The position numbers and the translations under genes are program-made. A DNA stretch of 64,000 bases. Origin: Undaria pinnatifida (lineage: Eukaryota > Sar > Phaeophyceae > Laminariales > Alariaceae). Where the stretch lies: the NCBI GenBank assembly GCA_012845835.1, contig JABAKD010000007.1, positions 2,205,516 through 2,269,515 of the forward strand. Reading direction: 5' to 3'. Shown in pieces: positions 1-11,800 of this stretch (positions within the stretch are counted from its first letter, which is position 1; each line of letters opens with the position of its first letter). Under the pieces are notes generated by a model that searched no databases, was not told where the DNA came from, and saw only the letters and a list, made by a program, of their open reading frames with translations.

Positions 1-1208
1 GTTCTCGCTCATAACCGTTCTGAAACGACCAAGCTATATCAAGTCATGACTCTTCATACGTATGTGGATGGAATGATAGCAACAAATGCGACACAATGTC
101 AGATGGAAAAAGGAATACAAAAAATAGGGAAGTCAAGAACAACTTGTGATGCGTCGGAAAATAGTTAGAAAGTGAGGCTATTCAAGCCCATCTCGAACAG
201 ATCGTGATGGAGCTTTTTATGAGGATAAAACATAACCTGGGAGCCTGAAGAGTGGCAGTGGTGGCACAACTTGCGAGTAAGCTCGCCTGTTCATCGTCCT
301 GAAACGATCAATCTAGAATCGAGAAACCTGCGTGCGATTGCGGCTCTAAGCTTCTTGGGGTCGTCAAGCACGGTGCAGTGTAAGATCAGCTCGACGTCCA
401 CAGCTATCATTGCAATCAGCAACCTAACCCCCCTCTCAAAGCCAGTAGACTATCTGTAGGTGCTCTAGGGCTCCCTCAGTAGCGCCGGTATATGCCAACC
501 TAAAAAACGGCACATTATAGAGGCAACCGGCGCTGCTCCGCACACTGCTGCAGTATAATATTCCCAGGTGTACCAAGCAATGTTACCGGCATTATAGAGG
601 CAAACGACACTAATCAACAGGAATTCGACAAAACAGTTGACGCGCACGGTGTTACGAGAATAAGATGGCTAGCTTCAAGCGTTGGTTGATTGGGTTGAGG
701 TTAGCGTCAGGGTCAAGGTTGGCATCAGGGTTAGGGCTAGTTAATGTTCGTAGGATACACGATTTTGACTCTCAACAACAGTGTCGACTGAGCGGTAAGG
801 TGCCCTTCTCAAACCAACAGGTTCGTCGAACCGTAACCGACAAAGCTACCAAAAGGTACTCACAATGAGACCACGCACAATTCCGTATGCGACTTACTCT
901 GTCATCGATACAATAGCAAGTACAGCGGTGGTCCCTCTATGGCGCCGGTGTGTGCCAGCCGGAAATACCGGCACTCGTAGCGGCAACTAGCACTACTCCG
1001 TATACCACCACTATGATGCTGGCTGTTGTCCATCGATCTGTGCCGAGCGATTTCACAGGGGATTTAGCGGGCAACCGACGCTACCCAGCCGGCGCCCCCA
1101 CTGCCGTCGGATCTTCGGGGAAGTTGCTGCGTAGCCTTGTTCTTACAATACAATCATACTAGTTCGAGCGCAGAGAGATCGACAGCATGAAAGGCAAGTT
1201 TTGCACAC
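1..1208. other. no recognisable gene
   Basis: This stretch has only short open frames without recognisable protein character. A short motif (gcattatagaggcaa) occurs at both 511-525 and 590-604, and a gttgaggttagcgtcagggt-like direct repeat lies at 690-740. I see no exon, tRNA or transposon domain. Confidence 0.5.
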
Positions 1209-1640
1209 TTCAAACAGATCGGTTCGATCCCCATGTCATGATCTAGGTCTTTCAGGGGCATAGGGATCCCTGGTCTAAATGATCTGCATGGTCTAGATCG
1301 TGTTGCTGGGTGTGAGCCGTGTGATCTACATAATGTAGCAAAGGTTTCCTGAATCGGATCTGTACTATGATACACTGATCCTGCACAGCACATACCAGGG
1401 TACCAGAATATCACAACGACATACCTCAAACAGATCGGTTCGATCCCCATGTCATGATCTAGGTCTTTCAGGGGCATAGGGATCCCTGGTCTAAATGATC
1501 TGCATGGTCTAGATCGTGTTGCTGGGTGTGAGCCGTGTGATCTACATAATGTAGCAAAGGTTTCCTGAATCGGATCTGTACTATGATACACTGATCCTGC
1601 ACAGCACATACCAGGGTACCAGAATATCACAACGACATAC
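1209..1640. repeat. exact 216-bp tandem duplication
   Basis: Two head-to-tail copies with a 216-bp period (about 1209-1424 and 1425-1640) look identical by eye over their whole length. Because 216 is a multiple of three, a minus-strand frame stays open through both and repeats the same 72 residues. That frame reads as intron-like sequence rather than protein. The copy edges resemble the more diverged sequence at 1800-1890, so the unit belongs to the duplicated intron/exon block of the minus-strand exon to the right. A very recent duplication or a local assembly artefact would both explain the identity. Confidence 0.85.
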
Positions 1641-1722
1641 CTGGTGTACATTACAGGATCTACAGCAGATGATCGCGATCTGTCCGATGCGCGTTAACGT
1701 CGCATGATGACTGGACCACAAA

Positions 1723-1890
1723 GGTACACCATCAATCTCTGTACGTTCGTTTTGGAATGACCGCCGCTAGCGCGTAGACCACTCCACGTCATTAGCGCGG
1801 TTTTTCTGAGCCCAACAGTGCACACGTTTCCAATGTTAGATCTGCACTATGACACACAGATCCTGCACAAAATATGGGCAAAATATCACA
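1723..1890 (-). repeat. decayed copy of the minus-strand exon edge
   Basis: Read on the minus strand, this block repeats the end of the exon at 2104-2032 together with its splice donor. The decayed peptide keeps WAQKNRANDVEW where the exon has WAQKSRADDAEW, then hits a stop. It ends at the equivalent of the exon's CAAAG/gtacag junction. The copy lies downstream of the intact exon in the direction of transcription, inside what would be its intron, as do most exon-edge copies in the ACAD gene. Confidence 0.6.
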
Positions 1891-2031
1891 ACAACAGATA
1901 AACGATGTGGTATTAATAGATGATCCATTAATTCTAGTTGGTACTGCTGTAGATCGTGATCTGTCCGGTGTGCCAACTTCAAAATAGACTACAGATCCAA
2001 AATTGACAACAAAGAGAAACGATCTCTGTAC

Positions 2032-2453
2032 CTTTGTTTTTGAATCATCGCCACTCGCGCAGCCCACTCCGCGTCATCAGCACGACTCTTCTGAGCCCAA
2101 TTATGCCAAACAGCGACAGCATTCTCAAGGAGACGCTCGCTTCGCACGGCGCGCCAAGCACGCTCTCGGGCTCTCAAACCAGACACCCGTGTGGTGGTAC
2201 GTGACCAAGATCGCAACAAGATCTTCAACAATAAACGGTTTTCATCCGTAATGGGAAGTGCTTGCTGCCGACGATGGCTGGCGGCAGCTATGACCGCGAG
2301 CTGTCTGTTGATCATCGTGCGACGAACAGTAGTACGGCCATGGCTAGTGCTAGCAGGTACACGGAGAGCAGCTCGCACCCTCTTCGCCATATCCTGTTGA
2401 TATGTAAAGTAGTACTGCTGTGGCGGTCTTGCGGTCGATGTGGTTTTCGGCAA
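2032..2453 (-). CDS. probable exon, Sfi1-like repeat protein (partial gene)
   Basis: The minus-strand frame is rich in Arg, Ala and Trp and reads like a long charged helix. Two tryptophan motifs (LLRSW and AVAVW) are 33 residues apart, the spacing of centrin-binding Sfi1 repeats, followed by HNWAQK and a further EW. The 3' boundary at 2032 is a good donor (CAAAG/gtacag). Translation past it soon stops, so this is one exon of a larger gene whose other exons I could not place. The 5' boundary is not fixed; 2453 is only the first Met in the frame. A decayed copy of its 3' end lies at 1723-1818, supporting exon status. Sfi1 assignment is inference from periodicity; a generic coiled-coil or IQ-type protein is possible. 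Confidence 0.4.
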
Positions 2454-2609
2454 GAAAAAGTGTTTTATGATCTTGGAAGGCTTGTTTTCTCAACACATTC
2501 CACTTTTCCTCCCCTCTGCTTGACGCGAGACTGTCAGCTTTTTAGCGAATCAGCCTGATTCAGCACTTCACCATCTCCTGCTACAGCTGTGCCAACGACC
2601 TCCTTTCAG

Positions 2610-2824
2610 CACCCCCAGCCTTACGCAACAGCATGACTGCGCGACTGGCCCTCCTCGAGACGTTCGTGGAGAATGATTGCATCCCTGCTGAGCCCGTGTT
2701 TGCTGGCGAGATGGACGAGATTGAGGCGAGAACCGGGTCTCGGTGGACGGAGATTCCTCCTGTGCTGACCGGCCTGAAGTCGAAGGCTCGCTCTCTCGGC
2801 TTGTGGAACCTCTTCATGCCCAAG
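2610..2824 (+). CDS. ACAD exon 1 (first recognised exon)
   Basis: It encodes the N-terminal helices of the ACAD domain, including [12 protein letters not shown] and [13 protein letters not shown], and ends in phase 0 at a donor (cccaag/gtatgc). The first Met in frame is at 2633, and a stop lies in frame at 2543. A pyrimidine-rich acceptor (tcctttcag) ends at 2609, so the exon may instead start at 2610 and be joined to earlier exons. I favour 2633 as the working start because no upstream exon was recognised. Confidence 0.85.
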
Positions 2825-5800
2825 GTATGCTACATGCAGACATGGTATATGGCGTCATTTGCATACGTAGTAGTACAAGGTATGTTATTCATGCACATGG
2901 TACCAGTTACACCAGTACATGGTGCATGGTACATGTTACCTCTCGCCTGTAATCGCATGGTGTTTGAAGGTAGGTATCTAGTCTATTTAATAGTGCAATA
3001 CCAGTGCTTCTTGTTGCAGTACGTTAATAACTACGTTGCTTGTAGCTTGTGAAGCACATGTGTGTGAAGTCCATGATTCGGAAAGGCGGTTCGATCTCAT
3101 GTTCCCTACTCTAAGGACGTCGCCAATCGCGGACGAACGTCGCTTGGGAGCCATGCCCAAAGTACGGTCTATGGCACATGCCACATGCTTCATGGTGCAT
3201 ATGGCTCATGGTTCATGGCACACGGTACACGGTTACTGGTACATGGTATTAATGTATCAATAATCAATAGCTACTGATCCAAGCAGCGACACGTGCTACG
3301 GTGAAAAGGTGCACTCTTTTTTTCCCGAGGCCCTCACTTGAGGAGTTGTCCCCAAAGGGGGGGGGGGGGCTGGGGGGGCGGGGATTGGGATAGCATACAC
3401 CTAACCCCCCCGCCCCCCGCCCCCCCGAGGGGCCGATTTCTTTTCCCCCCACACTTTTTTTCTTGTATGAATAGTGTGACAATCGTTCCGAAGAGGCATA
3501 CCCTCGCGGCAAGGCAAATAACGTAACATCACATCACACCCCCTCGATTGTACGGCTCGTTATATTTCTTCGACGGTGGCGACAACAATGGCGCACAGAA
3601 CTTGTACGGACGCAGGTAACAGACGAGGTGTCAACTACATCAGGCGCCGCCAATGTTTGATCCTCAGATATGTCGTCATTTGCTACCGATATGCTGTAGT
3701 ACCGGTGCTGTGCAGTACCGCAGTTGGAGGGTTTCACCGTGAATAGGACGGGTCTCTAACGTCCACTGTGTTCGGTTTTATATAGGATTTAGTATAACGT
3801 TTGATGGAGGGGACTGTGTCGGGTACCCCCCCCCTGTCGGGAGGCCCGAAGGTGAAGAATTTGACGTGTGGTGTCGAAAAAAAGAATCGGGCCCCCCTGC
3901 TACCCATGAACATGTTTTGAGTAAACTGATAGTGTAACCCAATGACCAAACCCACGGCCTTGGTATTACTAGTAATAGTCATACTGCCAAACAAGAATAC
4001 ATTCCCAAGATTGTGGGTTAAGGAGCCCGGCCGCAAGAAAATGTTGTTGCCCCAAAAGTGCTACCTCTATCCTGCTAATACTTAATACCTCGCCTCCAGC
4101 CTGTAATTGCATGCTTTGTTAAATTCGAAAACTCTCTCTCGGCTTGTGGAACCTAAACCTTTTCATGCCCAAGGTGTGGCTGGTATGCTGGCATACGTTT
4201 GGCAATGCGTGGCCGAATCTCCTGACGTGCGGCCTTTGCGATGTGTACCTCTGTCTCGCAGTTTTCGGCGACAGAGGTGGTATCCCTTAGGTGAAGAGTC
4301 AGCACGGACCCTGGATGTGCTGGATACTTAAATTGGCAGAAAGAACACACACTCGTTTGCTTTTACCGTTGTTTCCTTGTTGCGTTGTCCAGGGGCACCC
4401 CGGAAGTGCGAATGTCCCAATGGCGGAGTACGCAAAGATGAGCGAGGTGAGGTTAAGCATATAAGAAAAAGTAAGGTAAAGCATACTTGGAACTATTGGT
4501 ATGAGACAATCCCCTTTTGGGAGTCGAGAGGGGGAAAGCGTCTAAACAAAATGCCGATTACAGCATCGGCCATACCTGGTACGAATCAGCCAGCGAGGGA
4601 GGTAAGTTTTAACCCATTTCCAACTCCTGAAATGATCCTATTCTAACTTCAAGTGTTTAGTCCCCATGTCGGGAGTGCGTTGCTAAAAGAGTGAATTAAT
4701 TAAACGAGTTAAACGACACATGCGTCGTACGGTAGAGGTGATTCGACTTTTTCTTGAGACTCCTCGCTCGAGGAGTTCTCCACCTCACCCCAAATCCTGA
4801 TTTGGCCCAAATCCTGATTTTGAAGAGTGAAAGTGCAGCCCGATGAGCAATGTAAAAACATATACGGAGTAAATAACAAGACACCGGTGACTTCCGACGA
4901 TTTCGGGTTCACCCCTTTAGAGCCCCAAAATCCCTCCTTATACGAAATTCAAGTAAATTTGTCCCCCAAAAGGGTTTCCAGTCGTAAAGGCGTCAAGGAG
5001 CGCCGCCTTTTCCATTTCCGAAATATTTTTGCCGAGAACGCCATTAAAACCCCTACCGTAGCACGCGTTATACGGTAGGAAAGTAAAGAAAAGTAGCTGG
5101 TACACTATTAACCCTTCGGTATTCAAGAGACGGAAAAGGCGTAAAAAAACTAGGCTTTTCACGCGTCGTGACCCGGCCCGCGGATCGGGTCGGGTCGTGT
5201 CAAGAGGTATCGTAAATCTCACGGGTCGAGTGGGGCCGGGTCAAGAGGTTTTCAAATATTTACGGGTCGGTCCGGGCCACCCTGACTCGATCCGACTGGT
5301 ATACTGAGGAGGGACCCGACCCGTGGCAAACCCTGCTAAAAAAGCAATGACGATTACAGCGTGGCCCATAAGGAGCAGCCCCGGCGGTTCAGGTAGAAGA
5401 TGTATCCGAAGTGCAAGGTAGGGAGATGCTGGACACGCGCATATCGTTGTGGGTGGTATTTTGTTTTTCGGAATCTGGAATGTGGAACCTGGAATTTCGA
5501 ATTTTTATTCTCGCCTCCCCCGTCGAATTAACCTGAAGCCCAATTTGAACTTTCATGCTATTCAGACATATAGAAACACACTACGGCACAACACACGACC
5601 TCGCAAGCCCTTTCCAAGCCTGCTCCGCGGTGAGAATACACTGATTCCAGACCCCAGATCCCAAATTCCAGATTTCAAAAGTCTAATATAAACACGGCTT
5701 ATTATTGCGCGCCCTTGCTGTTAATTGAAGGTTGATAAGACCGCCCTTGTCGCTTGTCGCTTTCTTTATAGATCGCTATACCTGGGCTCCCAAAAGGTTG

Positions 5801-8800
5801 ATAGTTAACTTATGACAAAACCGAAGGACACGCCAGCTAGTTCTTGATTGTGAATACAATTGAGTTGAATTGAAACACGACGTGTGTGAGAATTCTTGGA
5901 AGTGTGTTGAGCTACAGCTTCAAGTCTACCCATCTCTATTGGAGGATAAAATAAATAAGGTAACGTACCTTCTTGGACAATGAAGTGAGGTAGGGCGAAC
6001 TAAGATAATTCTAGAGTGATGTACGTTGGGTCTTGGAACCGTCTGCGAGTAGGAAGGGAGGGGGGAATAACGAAGGAAGAATGGAAGGAAGGGAGGGGGG
6101 AATAAGGAAGGGAAAAAGGGAAGGAAGGCGAAAAGGAAAAGGAAGCGACCAAGCAAGAAAGGAAGGAAGGAAGGAAGGGAGGGGGGAATAAGGATGGAAA
6201 AAAGGGAAGGAAGACGAAAAGAGAAAATAAGCGACCAAGCAAGAAAGAAAGGAAGGAAGGAAGGAAAGTGGCGGTGGGGCGTCTGTAACTGGAGTCGTTT
6301 CAAACTGTTCACGCGTCGGGCAGGTCATTATCTGCCTGGCCTCGAGTTTGCAGATCAAACGGTTTGAACGTATGCATGCAGCGTCACCACGCGGAAACAC
6401 ATGCAAATCACACAGACTGTACCAACCAGGTCGGAGTACAATGTATCGACAAACTCGGGCGCGCGCATGATTAGCATGACCACATCCTGTACGTGGATAA
6501 CTACGTACGGCGCAAACATGCACAGATCATTTAGATCCTGTTGACCAGCCCGGTGGGAGCTTGTACAGGCTGGTTCACGTTGAAAGAGCCAAAGTTCAAG
6601 CCCGGCGAACCCTGCAATTTATATCAATCCGCATGGCACATGGTTAGTATGATACTGACTGCTGTGAAGAGGGGGAAAACGTGACTTGCTCAGATTAAAA
6701 AAAATAGTAATATGGGCAAAGTTATGCCCCAAAACGTGTAATCTATGGCAGAAATTTGGCTTCGTCGAGTTCGTTTTGTCTTAAAACGCATCTTGTTGCT
6801 GCGTTTCCGCACGACAGAAGTTGGTTCAGGGACGGTTTCCCTTTTTTCTCTCCTGAAATTCATAAGATCGTCCCAGCAGTAGCATTTGGCACGATGGTAG
6901 CTATTGACCTTGGCTAAACGTACCAGTTTTTTTTCGTTTGTTTTTGTTCTCTTGTCGAAATCAGATTCTTACGGTTTCAACTGTATGGTCTCAAAACGCC
7001 GACCCTGTACAAAAAACGTCATATCTGGTATGTTTTAACCCCGGTCGCTCCGGTGGCGTATCAGGTTATCCTCGAGCCTGGTATAGGTCAGTTTCGTGAG
7101 TTCGATCCCCCCGAGTGCATACTCACATAAATTCGTGGGGACTTTTTCTTGTGCACAAATTGACTTGCGGAAAGCGTGAGAGCGTGAGTTAGCAATACTC
7201 GATGAGCAATCGACGAGCAGTGGGATTGCTGAACCCTATGCGCGATGAAAATTGAAGGCAAGAACCGGGGGGGAGAAGGGACGACACCTGTGACCACGGC
7301 TTGTCCAGAAGCTGGAAAGTAGATGTGCGTGAAAAAAAAACCCGAAAAAAAGAACCGCCGGCACCCCGAGGCATGGTTGTAGGAAGTTTGGCTCAAATAT
7401 TCGAAGACCTGACAAAGTTGTATCGATTTAGAGTATAGTATTACGCCCAGAATCGGTTTGGTACTGAAAACAAGTATTTTCAATCCTATGATACCAGGTA
7501 CCAGATATATTATGCCGTAAAAATAAAATACTCAAATGCCTGGCTTGGCGGCCAGTTCAGGAACTACCTCATGTCTGCCCACGTCATTGGCAAAATCCCC
7601 AACTCGCTTGCGTTCGGCGTGCCCCTGCTAGCCTGCACGCGTCGAGCTTCAGCCAAGACTGGCCTTGGGGGGCTCGTCTACTTTTTTCCCTACAATCCCC
7701 TGGGACCCCGATTCCTCGACAGACATGCTTCATTCTCTATATCAAACACAATAAACATCGCTTTGTCTGTTACTTTGTTTTCTTGCGTGCAGGAGAAACT
7801 ACCTCCATTTTTTCGTACAAAAGTCCAAATGCCGACGACGTTTTCGTGAAGTACATCCTAAAGAATAGCACACACGCGTTCTCGGTACCCTTGGCGAAAC
7901 AATGTATGACGGGTGTTTTGTTTTGTTTTTCTTTCGCGAGAAATTTGGTGCCCCTTAAGCCATTTCTTACACAGTCGGATTCCGCCAGTCGAAAACGGCC
8001 TTTTTCGCCTGGATTTTTTTCCGACTGGATTTTTCTTGTCCTTCTTATCGTCAGTCGAGTCGATTTTACGGTTTTTGTACTCTTCCTAGAGACGGTTGGT
8101 GTGAGGGAGTACTACTGCATGGCAGTCGAAAATCGATTGGCAGCTCTGTGCTTCGCGCGTTCTTTGCGAGCAACGCGTGCTTCGCGCGCGACGAAACTTC
8201 GTCCAAGCGGGTTTGTGGCGTTGGGCTCAGCCGAAAGCCACCAAAACTACGTTCGTGGCGTTGCATTCAGCCGAGAGCCGCCAAAGCTACAGCAGGCGTA
8301 GCCGTTGTTGGCAAAATGGCATCGATAGCAGCGCGCGCTACGGCTGTCGTGTGATACACGCTGCTGGCGAGCGGAGCTAGGAGTGCACCACGCTGACTTG
8401 CGGCGAGAAGCAACAGCAGTGATAGCCAAGGCAGCGTCGGCGCTGTTGTATGATACTGCTGTGTGGTACCTGGTATGGGTGTGTGGGCGTGTGAGCGTGT
8501 GTTTTGTGGTGGGATGAGCGATGCGATGGGTTAAAAAAACAGATGTAAAACTTTTTCGGCTGAGTTTTTCGACTGGCAGATCCAGTCGGAAAAGTCAAGT
8601 TTTACGACTGGATCCCCCAGTCGGAAAACTCAGTAAAAAAAAGTTGAGTCGAAAAGGCCCTTTTTCGACTGTGTAAGAAAAGCCCGATTTGGGCTTCAGT
8701 CGAAAAAGGCCGTTTTCGACTGACGAATCCGACTGTGTAAGAAATAGCCTTAAGGCCCATATTTTCCCCCCCAAAAAGCCTTAACGACAAAGTATCGGAC

Positions 8801-11800
8801 GAAAAAAGAAAGATAAACGCACCCTGTCATTCAGTTTTTCGCCATGGGTTCGTGGAATACGTGTGCAAAATTTCAAGAGTCTAACTCGCGAAAAAGGAGT
8901 GGACATTGACCAGACTAAAAAATTGGCACTTCAAACGTTAACCAACGTGCACAGATGATGCAGGTCCTTGCAATGATCAGTGTGATCTGTACGGCGATTT
9001 GATCTGTCGGACGCGTGCTACTGAAGGTGTCGCCCATTGTTGCGAGTTTCTGATTTTGACATCGCCAAGAAAGAGGGGCCTCTTGTCGATTTTGCTGAGA
9101 AGTCGGATTATACGGCCGCCTTCGCCGACCACCAACGTCACGTGTACCTGGTGCAACTTTGCGACAGCTACAAATAGAAAATATCAAGTATCCTGCTTGC
9201 GCGAGTTCCTAACGAGAGCTATGACTATCTTATACCTACTACTGCTGTTGACGCATGCTACCGTAGCATGCGTTATTTACCGTCAACCCACGCTACATAG
9301 AGGTGCAGCAGTTTCCAAGAATTTTCTGAGCTCCTAGCACGAGGAGCAGTTCAATATCTCACCCGAAACATGACTTGGGAGGCATTCGTTTGCGAAACCC
9401 GACCAACATATCTATGCGCTAGTCCTAAAAACAAGCGTACTCGTAATTTTTTATACTGTTTTTAGTATAACCGATATATGAACACTTGAGACGCTGAACC
9501 GGTCAAAAACGTTCGGCCGAAAAAGGGCAACTCCGACCGCGGGATGACTCCGTTTTCCACACCTAAACATGGCAATATGGCAATATTGCAGAACCAGAAT
9601 GGCGTGTTTTCGACGATTTTGGGTTAAGGAGCCCCGTCATTCAGGAGAAAACAAAACAAAACAGCCAAAATGTGGTGCACCTTTATAAAAGAAAGACCTC
9701 CATCAAAGCATGGGCCAATCCTTTGTAGTGCTGAATTCACAGTACCCTGGTATCCGGCGCCAGGCACTGAGTTGAATCCTCTTGTTCTCCCACCGCCGAC
9801 CTGTGATGACCGTTGCGTGATGTGTGATGGCCCGCGACGCCCGCGATGGCAGCTGATGGGTCGCTCGTTCATCGCTCCGGAGGCGTGCAACTGCAGCGCT
9901 CCCGACACAGGCAACATGGAGGTGCGTGGCAACTCTAAACGTGTACTTGGAAGTACTACTACTGTAGCGCACATCAATGTACGGTAAACGTTTTCACATG
10001 GTCCACCAATGAACGTCATTAAGGCTTACCCGCTTGGGATTTTAGAGCAGAAAACGTGCCGAAAACAGAGTGGCGACCATAGCATCGGCCACACGAGCAG
10101 CCCGGGTTGGCGGGGACTAAGGCTACCATAGGAGGGGTTTCCCTCTTTTTCAATGCTCGTACAGAGTCCTGGCTCTGCATTTCACTCAAAAACGGAGCGA
10201 GCTTGTTTTTTGCTCGCGCAGCGTATATAGCAAAGAAACACGAAACCGAAACACTCAAAAGCTTAACCCATTTCCAGAGGCTCTTTGCTTGTTTTTCCTA
10301 TTCTAACTCCAAGTGTTTTGTCCCTATGTCGGTATGATAGTGCGGTGCTAAAAGGGGTAAGATTTTCAAAGGAATATGGGGTAGCCAGTCTCGCGAGTGG
10401 CTCTGAGTCGGTCCAAAAAACAGGCCCACAAAGTGACTCCCCTGCTTTAGCTTTGGTCTGGCGCATGCTTCGTATTATTATACTTTATCTAGTACTGTAT
10501 GTAGTACCGCATGTAGTACCGTATGTAGTACCGTATTCGAAGAGGGGCGATAAGACCGTATTTCCTGTTTTTAGGTCCCTATACAGAGGTCGCGGAATGG
10601 TTACGTAGAGCGTGTCAGGTTTACGTCTAGAGTGTGCGTTTCACGGAAGAGATGAGAGATGGCGCCTGCATGTGATTTTGATTGTTTGATTGTTCGATGG
10701 TAAAATAGTTTATTGGTGTTCAATGGATTGCTTGGTTAGTTATTTAGACTAATGGTTTAATGAGTTCATGGTTTAATTGTTTAGTGGTTTGATTTAGGGT
10801 TTGCTGGTTTAACTTGTTTAATGGGTTAATGGTTGATGGTTTGATGGTTTACTGGTTTTTGATATTTCAATAATCGAAGTGTTTGATTGATGGTTTCATG
10901 GTGTAATGGTGTGATTGTTTAGTGGTTTATTTTATTGGTTTGATAATTTACTGGTTTGGTACTTCAATGGTGTAGTACTTTGGTGGTTTAGTGGTTCGGT
11001 TGTTTGTTGGTTAGATGGTTTATTTGTTTAATGGTTTAGACTAAGTTTTTAATGGTTCAGTGGTTTGGTGGTTGAATGGTTTGGTGATTTGATGTTTAAC
11101 GGTTTGATAGTTTACTGGTTTGGTACCTCAATGGTGTAGTGGTTTGGTGGTTTAGTGGTTTGGTTGTTTATTGGTTAGGTGGTGTATTTGTTTAATGGTT
11201 CAAGTTTTTGATGGTTTGGTGTTTTTGTGGTTTTAATAGTTTGATGGGTATTTGGCTTGATAATTTAGTTGTTTAATGGTTCGGTGGTTTGGTGGTTTAA
11301 TGGTTCTGTGGTTTGATTGTTTAACTTTAGTGTTGTGGTGATTTAATAGTTTGATGGTTTAATGGTGTAATGGAGTGATGGATAGGTAGTTTGATGGCTT
11401 AAAGGTTTGCTATTAATAGTTTGATCGTTTGATGGTTTGATGGAGTACACGCGGACAGTTTCCCGGCGGATACCAAACCACACAATCGCACCACTCATCA
11501 CTCACGACAACATGCTTTCAACCCCTCTGCACCTGGCAACTCATGACATTTTTTTAGGAACTTGTGTAGGTCGGGGTTTGGGGGCTCTGAAGGGATTAAC
11601 ACATACTTCGGGTATCAATACCCCCTCGGGTTATGGTGGAGATGACCGACGTTCGTCTCAATGCACAGTCAATGAACAGCCAATGAAGGCCTCGTGCTGC
11701 ACGGTTGACGTGGCACGGCGATTTTGCCATGGATTGTCATGGACGTTTCTGATTTCCTTTTCCCTTTTTTTGTGCTGTCACGACGACCGTCCGCGTATTT

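Noticed and set aside
5926-6523. Minus-strand Phe/Pro/Ser-rich frames resembling membrane segments
   Set aside because: They come from the homopurine minisatellite.
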